DNA of 16,556 nucleotides, taken from assembly GCA_017545095.1 (NCBI GenBank), contig JAFYCU010000152.1, forward strand, positions 1 to 16,556, written 5' to 3'. This DNA comes from Muribaculaceae bacterium (lineage in GTDB: Bacteria > Bacteroidota > Bacteroidia > Bacteroidales > Muribaculaceae). The first letter of the stretch is position 1; every line of letters begins with the position of its first letter. The notes under the pieces are model-generated. The model did not search any database and was not told the origin of the DNA. It was given only the letters and a program-made list of their open reading frames with translations. This document shows, piece after piece, positions 8,548 through 14,332 of this stretch. The position numbers and the translations under genes were made by a program.

Positions 8548-9309
8548 ATGATTGAACGAATGAAAAATAACGTCTTAGCCTTGCTGTTGGCGGCATCCTT
8601 GTTGGTCGGCGCACAGGCGCAAGAGATGTCCAAAACCCCCGTCGTGAAAGTGCGGGCGGGATATAACATAGGCGGCACCATGCCCGTGGGTATGCCCGCA
8701 AGCATTCGCAGCCTGAACAGCTATACCCCGCAGGTGGCTCCCGCCGTGGGAGCCGATGTGCTCATGCCCTTCAACGAGCGGTTTGCCTGGCAGGCCGGTT
8801 TGCGCATCGAGCGCAAGGCCATGCACGAGGATGCCACCGTGAAGAATTACCACATGGAGCTGGTGCGTGGCGGCGAACGCCTCTCCGGCATGTTCACCGG
8901 GCGCGTCACCACACGCGCCTCGCAGTGGGTGGCTTCCCTCCCCGTGCAGGCTGTGTGGCACGTCAACAAGGTGAACCTCAAGTTTGGCCCCTACTTCGCC
9001 TGGTGCATCGACAACGTGTTCGACGGCTGGGCGCATCGTGGCTACCTGCGTGTCGACGACCCTACCGGAGCCAAGATAGAGTTGGGCGAGGAACCCGACG
9101 AGCGGGGCGACTACGACTTCAGCGAGGACTTGCGCCGCTGGCAGGTGGGCCTGAACCTGGGGGCCGACTGGAACCTGGGCGGGCGCTTCGGACTCTATGC
9201 CGACCTGAACTGGGGACTCTCCACCGCCTTCAAGAGCAACTTCCACACCATCGAGCAAAGCATGTATCCCATCTACGCCCAGCTGGGAGTGACCTATAGA
9301 ATCAAGTAA
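8548..9309 (+). CDS. Outer-membrane beta-barrel protein (porin/PorT-like family)
   Basis: The product is 253 residues (249 if the ATG at 8560 is used, which gives a more compact signal peptide). A signal peptide ends AQA-Q. The mature part is a series of amphipathic beta strands with aromatic girdle residues (for example VGADVLMPF, WQAGLRIE, LKFGPYFAW, QVGLNLGADW, FGLYADLNWG). It ends in the strand YPIYAQLGVTYRIK, typical of the small 8- to 10-strand barrels annotated as porin family or outer-membrane beta-barrel proteins in Bacteroidetes. Role: membrane anchor, small pore or partner for the lipoprotein encoded 32 nt upstream; the sequence does not tell which. Such barrels often sit beside PCMD lipoproteins in Bacteroidales. 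A hairpin follows its stop. Confidence 0.75.
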   Translation: MIERMKNNVLALLLAASLLVGAQAQEMSKTPVVKVRAGYNIGGTMPVGMPASIRSLNSYTPQVAPAVGADVLMPFNERFAWQAGLRIERKAMHEDATVKNYHMELVRGGERLSGMFTGRVTTRASQWVASLPVQAVWHVNKVNLKFGPYFAWCIDNVFDGWAHRGYLRVDDPTGAKIELGEEPDERGDYDFSEDLRRWQVGLNLGADWNLGGRFGLYADLNWGLSTAFKSNFHTIEQSMYPIYAQLGVTYRIK

Positions 9310-9327
9310 TCAAGTAAATTAACGTAA

Positions 9328-9346
9328 GCGGCGATACCATCGCCGC
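9328..9346 (+). terminator. Short GC-rich hairpin after the barrel gene
   Basis: GCGGCGAT (9328-9335) and ATCGCCGC (9339-9346) form a perfect 8-bp stem with a 3-nt ACC loop, 18 nt after the barrel stop. It is followed by CCTTATTC, only a weak T-tract. No promoter was seen before the next ATG at 9365, so this may be a partial terminator that lowers expression of the downstream dockerin gene, or an mRNA processing site. Confidence 0.5.
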
Positions 9347-9364
9347 CCTTATTCAAAATATAAA

Positions 9365-10768
9365 ATGAAAAAACTCTTTACAATTCTCGTTTCAGCAGCC
9401 AGCGTGCTAAGCATGGCTGCCACCACAGTCACTGTCACACCCAACGGCTCCACATGCACGCTCATGGTGGACGATATCACGCTTACCGATGTGTCGGTCA
9501 TCCATCATGGCGAAGTAAACATCGCTGCCGTGCATCGTGGCGATGTCACTGTGCTGGCATGCTACACCGATGCCGCCACTCTGGTTGCCGACGGCACACT
9601 GCGTGGCGAGGCTTTTCATTACGCAACCCCCAGTGCCGATGCCTACATCGCCTCGTTCCAGATTCCCAACGGAGGATTCGAGGCTTGGAGAGCGTCCAGC
9701 GGCGAACCCGACCGTTGGCATGGCTTCAAGAGTGCCAAGGGTTGGTTGGCTGGACGTGCCAAAGGCACACTAGCCAGCAGCGATGATGTGCGCCCCGGCT
9801 CTACAGGCTCGAAGAGTGCTTTGCTCACCTCAGCAAGCACTTTTGGCATCATCAACAACGGCACGATGACCAACGGGCAGCTTCAGGCTGCCAGTATGAG
9901 TGCCAGTGATGCCGCCAACCACTCGGAGATGGATGTCGAATCGACCGAGACCGACAACAACGGCGACCGATTCTACACCGCACTCAAGGCGGCTCCTGAT
10001 GCTATCGCCACCTGGATAAAGTTTTCACAGGCCACCTATAATGCCGACCACCGATATGCCACCATGAGTGCCGTGGCTTTTGACGGCACTTACTATCAAG
10101 ACCCCGAGGACAAGACCTACACCAACGTGGCTGCCAAGGCGCAGAACCAAACCATCGAGCAGGGCACCTGGCGGCTGCTCACCATCCCCTTCGACTACGA
10201 CAGTTACGCCACCAACCAGGCGGATGCCAATGCCATCCTGATCACCATCTCCACCAATGCCGATGCCGGACAGGGTAGCAATGGTGACCAAGTGTGGGTG
10301 GATGACATGACGCTGGTCTACAACGCTGCAGTGGCCGCCATCACGGCAACGGGCCTCGAAGGGTTTGCCTTCAATGCTGAGCAGCACAGCTATGCACTCA
10401 CCTACAAGGGTGCACCGCTCACCCTCACTGCCGACAACTTCACTGTGACCACCGTCGGCCGCAGCGCAACGGCGGTCAAGGCTGTGGAGGACCTGGGCGA
10501 TGGCAACTACAGCATCGTGCTAGGTGCCGTGAGCGCCGACATGAGTACGGCAACGTTCTACACCATCACCGTCACGCGTCAGAGCGAGCCGGAATGGCAG
10601 CGCGGCGACGTGGATCACGACGGATTCATCGACATCGCCGACGTGAATGCCATCATCAACGCCCTGCTCACGGGCGACCAGCCTGTGGACTATGACCTCA
10701 ACGGCGATGGCAGCGTGGACATAGGCGATGTGAACGAGATCATCAACATCATGCTCAAATCAAACTAA
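9365..10768 (+). CDS. Secreted PCMD protein with C-terminal dockerin tail
   Basis: The 467 residues contain a signal peptide (about 1-19, cleaved near SMA-A) and an N-terminal beta-rich stretch of unknown type (about 20-95). A PCMD-like domain runs from GGFEAW (103-108) to VWVDDMTLVY (310-319). An Ig- or cadherin-like strand domain follows (about 323-406, ending YTITVTRQ). The dockerin tail occupies 412-467: loop one GDVDHDGFIDIAD with helix NAIINALL, loop two DLNGDGSVDIGD with helix NEIINIML. Both calcium loops keep their Asp/Gly residues, so the tail looks functional. The layout is that of an extracellular glycan-related protein delivered to a partner through the dockerin. It lies 55 nt after the barrel gene, with a hairpin between, and 30 nt before a calycin-like gene. 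The PCMD call rests on shared signatures with the other two PCMD proteins here and is less certain than the dockerin call. Confidence 0.78.
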   Translation: MKKLFTILVSAASVLSMAATTVTVTPNGSTCTLMVDDITLTDVSVIHHGEVNIAAVHRGDVTVLACYTDAATLVADGTLRGEAFHYATPSADAYIASFQIPNGGFEAWRASSGEPDRWHGFKSAKGWLAGRAKGTLASSDDVRPGSTGSKSALLTSASTFGIINNGTMTNGQLQAASMSASDAANHSEMDVESTETDNNGDRFYTALKAAPDAIATWIKFSQATYNADHRYATMSAVAFDGTYYQDPEDKTYTNVAAKAQNQTIEQGTWRLLTIPFDYDSYATNQADANAILITISTNADAGQGSNGDQVWVDDMTLVYNAAVAAITATGLEGFAFNAEQHSYALTYKGAPLTLTADNFTVTTVGRSATAVKAVEDLGDGNYSIVLGAVSADMSTATFYTITVTRQSEPEWQRGDVDHDGFIDIADVNAIINALLTGDQPVDYDLNGDGSVDIGDVNEIINIMLKSN

Positions 10769-10798
10769 ATCATTAATATCAATAATCAAGTATTGACG

Positions 10799-11365
10799 AT
10801 GAAGAAAACATTACTTATGCTGGCTGCCGTGCTGTGCACGCTTGCCGCCAGTGCTGCCAGCTATACTGGCAAACTCACTGTGAAAATCAACGACTACGTG
10901 GGCTCTCAGGATGGTGTGGGTGTGACCATCGATACCAATGCCGATGGCACCTACCGACTGGTGCTCAAAAATTTTGTACTTGCTCAAGGTGAGGACATGA
11001 TTCCCGTGGGCAACATCGACATCGACAGTGTGCCCGCCATCAATGCCTGTGGATTCACTGCACTGAGCGTTGTTAAAGACATCCTCATCAGCGAGGGTGA
11101 CCTTGAGGGTGAAGACTTCTGGCTTGGACCCACGTTGGAAAATGTGCCCATCAAGCTCACCGCTTTGTTCAACACTACCGAGATGCGTGTGCACATCGAC
11201 ATCGACATGACCGGTTCGCTGGGGCAGATGATTGCCGTCGACTTCGAGACTGCCGGTGTTGACAAGCCTGCCGGAACGGGTGTGCGCGGCGATGTGAACG
11301 GCGATGGCATGGTCGACATCGATGATGTGAACGGCATTATCAACATCATGCTCCACAAGGAATAA
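10799..11365 (+). CDS. Secreted calycin-like beta-barrel protein with half a dockerin
   Basis: ATG 10799 gives 188 residues beginning MKKTLLML with a signal peptide cleaved around ASA; a TTG two codons upstream is in frame but unlikely. Residues about 22-150 have the alternating strand pattern of the Bacteroidales calycin-like domain: YTGKLTVKI, TYRLVLKNFVL, IPVGNIDID, and later VPIKLTALF and MRVHIDIDM. This is a small lipocalin-type barrel whose ligand is unknown. The tail (163-188) has just one dockerin loop, GDVNGDGMVDIDD, with helix NGIINIML. It then stops, so half of the usual two-loop dockerin is missing. A single loop may be a truncation or a pairing unit. The gene is the last of the run and is followed by a strong hairpin. 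Confidence 0.75.
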   Translation: MKKTLLMLAAVLCTLAASAASYTGKLTVKINDYVGSQDGVGVTIDTNADGTYRLVLKNFVLAQGEDMIPVGNIDIDSVPAINACGFTALSVVKDILISEGDLEGEDFWLGPTLENVPIKLTALFNTTEMRVHIDIDMTGSLGQMIAVDFETAGVDKPAGTGVRGDVNGDGMVDIDDVNGIINIMLHKE

Positions 11366-11391
11366 AATAGCAGCACCATAGCAACGCTTTT

Positions 11392-11434
11392 CATGAAGCC
11401 GCTGCGCGACACCCCGTCGCGCGGCGGCTTCATG
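11392..11434 (+). terminator. Strong 19-bp hairpin closing the surface-protein run
   Basis: The arms 11392-11410 and 11416-11434 pair over 19 bp with a single G-U wobble and a 5-nt ACCCC loop; the arms begin CATGAAGCC and end GGCTTCATG. It sits 26 nt after the calycin gene stop. The sequence after it is not T-rich, so it may act as a 3'-end stabiliser or a bidirectional block more than a classic intrinsic terminator. It is the longest stem in the window. Confidence 0.7.
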
Positions 11435-11444
11435 GTTATGTGCC

Positions 11445-11495
11445 CCTTAGATACCTTAGATACCTTAAAGTCCTTAAAGACCTTAAAAGTCCTTA
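11445..11495. repeat. Five to six tandem copies of a 9-10 bp CCTTA unit
   Basis: The units are CCTTAGATA (11445), CCTTAGATA (11454), CCTTAAAGT (11463), CCTTAAAGA (11472), CCTTAAAAGT (11481) and the start of a sixth, CCTTA (11491). The first two are identical and the rest diverge by one to three bases. The array lies in a non-coding spacer between a strong hairpin and the next promoter. Function unknown; slippage repeat or protein-binding array are both possible. Confidence 0.85.
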
Positions 11496-11512
11496 TGCGT
11501 GGGAGCCTATTC

Positions 11513-11538
11513 GCGAAAGTGCAGTTTTTCGCTTTTTT
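11513..11538 (+). terminator. Small hairpin followed by six Ts
   Basis: GCGAAA (11513-11518) pairs with TTTCGC (11527-11532) around an 8-nt loop, followed directly by TTTTTT (11533-11538). The shape is that of a weak intrinsic terminator on the plus strand and would clear leftover transcription just before the promoter of the next gene. Confidence 0.4.
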
Positions 11539-11548
11539 CGCCTAAATG

Positions 11549-11579
11549 TTGCGTGAATGGATTTTTTTTACTAAATTTG
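11549..11579 (+). promoter_or_regulatory. Promoter of the second calycin-like gene
   Basis: TTG at 11549-11551, a 20-nt spacer, and TAAATTTG at 11572-11579 fit the Bacteroidetes promoter pattern (TTTG/TTG-N19-21-TAnnTTTG). The ATG is 44 nt after the -7 box. The gene is therefore likely expressed separately from the preceding run. Confidence 0.7.
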
Positions 11580-11623
11580 CCGCCGATTTGTAATTATTGT
11601 CCTATTAACTCAAAATCGTAAAG

Positions 11624-12328
11624 ATGAAAAAAATTACCCTTACCCTGTTTGCTGCCTTGTGTGCCATGGTGATGATGGCTACCGACTATGTGGGCACCTA
11701 TACGGTGACCAGCGGCAGTTATTCGCGTGACAACCAAACCGTGACCGTTACCAAGACAGGCGACGACATCTTCGATGTGACCGTGCATAACTTCACCGTT
11801 GTCCTCATGGGCGAGGTGCATTATGTGGGTGATATCACCTTCTACAGCATGGTGGGCACCACCGACGCCGAGGGCTACACCAGCGTGAGCGGAAACACCA
11901 AGCTTCAGCTCTCCGACTTGATCGACATGGAAGACCTGAGCGACCTGGGCTTTGGCGACATCTCCGCCATGATCACTGGCCAGCAGTATCCCGTCACGCT
12001 GAATGCGCGGTTCAACTACCGCTACCTCACCGCCCAGATGCAGACCAACGTGGTGATTTCAATCATGGGCATGTTTGAGCTGCTCAACGAAACCGTGCGC
12101 ATCAGCTTCAGCGGCGAGAGCAACGAGGAGCCGCCCGTGGTCTATGCCCGTGGCGATGTGAATGGCGACGGGGTGATTGATGTCGAGGATGTCAATGCCA
12201 TCGTCAATGTGATTCTGGAGCAAACACCGGCCTCGATGTATGGCGGACGTGCCAACCTCACCGAGGGCGACGATCTGGTTGATGTCGTGGATCTGAACGA
12301 GGTGATTGAGCTGATGTTGAATCAGTAA
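11624..12328 (+). CDS. Secreted calycin-like beta-barrel protein with degenerate dockerin tail
   Basis: The product is 234 residues. The short hydrophobic start (MKKITLTLFAALCAMVMMA) is a signal peptide. Residues 21-165 are a calycin-like barrel: YVGTYTV, VTVTKTGDDIFDVTVHNFTV, VHYVGDITF, YPVTLNARFNYRYLTAQM and ETVRISFSG. This matches the pattern of the protein at 10799, so the two are paralogues. The tail (176-234) has an intact first dockerin loop, GDVNGDGVIDVED, with helix NAIVNVIL. After a longer linker comes a second loop (211-224, NLTEGDDLVDVVD) that carries a one-residue insertion and lacks the usual Gly, so Ca2+ binding there is doubtful. Ligand and partner unknown. The gene stands alone between its own promoter and a 262-nt spacer. 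Confidence 0.75.
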   Translation: MKKITLTLFAALCAMVMMATDYVGTYTVTSGSYSRDNQTVTVTKTGDDIFDVTVHNFTVVLMGEVHYVGDITFYSMVGTTDAEGYTSVSGNTKLQLSDLIDMEDLSDLGFGDISAMITGQQYPVTLNARFNYRYLTAQMQTNVVISIMGMFELLNETVRISFSGESNEEPPVVYARGDVNGDGVIDVEDVNAIVNVILEQTPASMYGGRANLTEGDDLVDVVDLNEVIELMLNQ

Positions 12329-12392
12329 TCTGTTGCGTTGGGCTGCAAATAGGTTATGTAGCATGTTTACAAATTGTTACATACGTTAACTG

Positions 12393-12437
12393 AGCGGCTG
12401 GATTAAAAAGATATAAAAATGATTAAATACAGCCGCT
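12393..12437. repeat. Inverted repeat with AT-rich loop upstream of acpP
   Basis: AGCGGCTG (12393-12400) and CAGCCGCT (12430-12437) form a perfect 8-bp stem around a 29-nt loop made almost wholly of A and T, in which GATTAAA occurs twice (12401 and 12421). It lies 65 nt past the calycin stop. No T-run follows. It may be a terminator for the calycin gene, an operator, or a structured RNA element. The remainder of the 12329-12590 spacer holds only the acpP promoter. Confidence 0.5.
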
Positions 12438-12497
12438 TAACCTTGTGCGAGTTCTAAAAATGCGCAACGGACGGCGATTTGTCGACCCCTTTTCTTT

Positions 12498-12525
12498 ATT
12501 TTCTCAATTTTAATCGCTTACTTTG
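12498..12525 (+). promoter_or_regulatory. Probable acpP promoter
   Basis: TTACTTTG at 12518-12525 differs from the Bacteroidetes -7 consensus TAnnTTTG at one base. The expected -33 position, about 20 nt upstream, holds only T-rich sequence (CTTT at 12494-12497) without the usual G. The ATG is 65 nt downstream behind an AT-rich leader. It is the only plausible promoter seen for acpP. Confidence 0.5.
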
Positions 12526-12590
12526 CACCCTCATTTCAGATGAGAACAAAACAAGATTATTCAGATTAACATTTTAAATTATTTACAACC

Positions 12591-12827
12591 ATGTCAGAAA
12601 TTGCTGAGAAAGTAAAATCGATTATCGTTGACAAGCTGGGTGTTGGTATGGACGAGGTGACCCCCGAGGCTACCTTCCAACAGGATCTTGGAGCCGACTC
12701 GCTCGATATCGTGGAACTCATGATGCAACTCGAAAACGAGTTTGATGTCAAGATTCCCGAGGACGATGCCAACAAAATCTCGACCGTGGGCGAGGCCATC
12801 CAGTTCATCGAGGACGCCAAGGCTTGA
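12591..12827 (+). CDS. acpP: Acyl carrier protein
   Basis: This 78-residue cytoplasmic protein carries growing acyl chains in type II fatty-acid synthesis. The motif [16 protein letters not shown] is present, with Ser37 as the site where 4'-phosphopantetheine is attached by the holo-ACP synthase. The four-helix pattern, the acidic helix II and the length are normal for the family. The start is the first ATG after an AT-rich leader. fabF follows after a 129-nt spacer with a terminator-like hairpin, and the order acpP-fabF-rnc is usual in Bacteroidales. High expression is expected, as the protein is needed in large excess over the enzymes. Confidence 0.97.
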   Translation: MSEIAEKVKSIIVDKLGVGMDEVTPEATFQQDLGADSLDIVELMMQLENEFDVKIPEDDANKISTVGEAIQFIEDAKA

Positions 12828-12843
12828 GCAAACAACCATTAAC

Positions 12844-12924
12844 GGCTCACCCTTCGCAAGCCTGACGACATTGGGCGAACACGCTCTTTGTGCAACTGGG
12901 TTTGAGAAGGATGAGCCATTTTTT
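12844..12924 (+). terminator. Long-loop terminator-like hairpin between acpP and fabF
   Basis: GGCTCACCCTTC (12844-12855) and GAAGGATGAGCC (12906-12917) pair at 11 of 12 positions, with one C-A mismatch. The stem is followed at once by A and six Ts (12919-12924). The loop is unusually long, 50 nt. The stem-plus-T-run shape is that of an intrinsic terminator and would make fabF depend on read-through from acpP; no clear promoter was found between it and fabF. Confidence 0.65.
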
Positions 12925-12956
12925 AGTATTTAGTATAACGTTTTTATTCTAATCAT

Positions 12957-14243
12957 ATGGAACTCAAGAGAGTAGTGGTCACCGGCGTGGGGGCCATCAC
13001 CCCGCTGGGCAATGATGTGGAATCCACCTGGAAGGCTGCACTCAACGGCGTGAGCGGTGCAGGACCCATCGCCCATTTCGATGCATCGTTGTTCAAAACG
13101 CAGTTTGCCTGCGAGGTCAAGGATTTCGACTTCAAGATGGCCATGCTCAATCCCGACGACCGCGCCGAGATGAAGGATGTGCGACGCACCGACCTCTACA
13201 CGCAGTATGCCCTGGCGGCTGCCAAGCAAGCTGTGGCTGATGCTCGACTGATGGACGATGGTGCTTTCGACCGCAACGAGGTGGGCGTGATCTTCGCTTC
13301 GGGAATCGGCGGGTTGCACACCTTCGAGGTTGAGGCGGGCAACTATGCCAAGAACGAGGCCGCCGGGCCGCGTTTCAGCCCGTTCTTCATCCCCACGATG
13401 ATTGCCGACATCGCTGCCGGACAAATTTCGATGCGGTATGGCCTGCGCGGACCCAACTTTGGCATCGTGTCGGCTTGCGCCACCTCGACCAACGCCTTGA
13501 TTGATGCGTTCAATTATGTGCGATTGGGCAAGGCCACGGCCATTGTCACCGGGGGGTCCGAGGCTCCCATCTTCCCCGCCGGCGTGGGCGGCTTCAACGC
13601 CATGCGCGCCATCTCCACGCGCAACGACGACCCCAAGACGGCTTCGCGACCCTTTAGTGCCTCGCGCGACGGCTTCGTGATTGGTGAGGGCAGCGTGTGC
13701 TTGGTGTTCGAGGAAGTGGAACACGCGCTGGCACGCGGCGCCAAGATTTATGGCGAGGTGAGTGGCGGTGGACTCAGTGCCGATGCACACCACATCACCG
13801 CACCACACCCCGAGGCACTTGGCGCCAAGCTGGTCATGCGCAGAGCCATCGATGATGCAGGCATCAAGCCCAGCGATGTGGACTATGTGAACGTGCACGG
13901 CACATCCACGCCGCTTGGCGACGTGGGAGAGGCCATGGCCATCAAGGATGTGTTTGGCGAACATGCCTATCAACTCAACATCAGCTCCACCAAGTCGATG
14001 ACTGGACACATGCTCGGTGCTACGGGAGCCATGGAGGCGCTATTCTGCCTGCTGGCGTGTCAAAACGATATCGTGCCGCCCACCATCAACCATCAGGACG
14101 ATGACAATGATGAGCAAATCGACTACAAGATGAACTTCACCTTCAACAAGCCTCAGCAGCGCGAGGTGAACATCGCCTTGAGCAACACCTTTGGCTTTGG
14201 CGGACACAACGCCAGCATCATCGTCAAGAAATTCAAGGGCTAA
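12957..14243 (+). CDS. fabF: Beta-ketoacyl-ACP synthase II
   Basis: This is a cytoplasmic condensing enzyme that adds two carbons from malonyl-ACP to acyl-ACP in fatty-acid elongation. The 428 residues have the thiolase fold with all active-site residues: Cys174 in SACATSTN, His314 in VHGTSTPLGD, Lys346 in STKSMTGH and His351 in the same motif. The glycine-rich GFGGHNAS near the end (413-420) is also as in the family. Length is slightly above the usual 410-415 because of an acidic insert near 380-388 (HQDDDNDEQ). Its substrate carrier AcpP is encoded just upstream. The spacer holds a terminator-like hairpin, so expression may be lower than that of acpP. A second terminator follows 23 nt after the stop. 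Confidence 0.97.
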   Translation: MELKRVVVTGVGAITPLGNDVESTWKAALNGVSGAGPIAHFDASLFKTQFACEVKDFDFKMAMLNPDDRAEMKDVRRTDLYTQYALAAAKQAVADARLMDDGAFDRNEVGVIFASGIGGLHTFEVEAGNYAKNEAAGPRFSPFFIPTMIADIAAGQISMRYGLRGPNFGIVSACATSTNALIDAFNYVRLGKATAIVTGGSEAPIFPAGVGGFNAMRAISTRNDDPKTASRPFSASRDGFVIGEGSVCLVFEEVEHALARGAKIYGEVSGGGLSADAHHITAPHPEALGAKLVMRRAIDDAGIKPSDVDYVNVHGTSTPLGDVGEAMAIKDVFGEHAYQLNISSTKSMTGHMLGATGAMEALFCLLACQNDIVPPTINHQDDDNDEQIDYKMNFTFNKPQQREVNIALSNTFGFGGHNASIIVKKFKG

Positions 14244-14266
14244 GGTATCAAGCATCAAGATATGAT

Positions 14267-14322
14267 AAGGGTTAAGTGAGTGATGGCATAGAGCCGCAAC
14301 CTCTGCTTAACCCTTGTTTTTT
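14267..14322 (+). terminator. Intrinsic terminator after fabF
   Basis: AAGGGTTAAG (14267-14276) and CTTAACCCTT (14306-14315) are a perfect 10-bp inverted repeat with a 29-nt loop, followed by G and six Ts (14317-14322). It lies between fabF and rnc. The GTG at 14276 sits inside its left arm, which argues against that GTG being the rnc start. Confidence 0.75.
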
Positions 14323-14332
14323 AGCGTTGAAG

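Noticed and set aside
10793..10798. TTG start two codons before the first calycin-like gene's ATG.
   Set aside because: The ATG at 10799 begins a standard MKK signal peptide; TTG starts are less usual.
12925..12956. A possible promoter for fabF in the TAGTATTTAGTATAACG stretch.
   Set aside because: It is AT-rich but no TAnnTTTG box with a spaced TTG could be placed.
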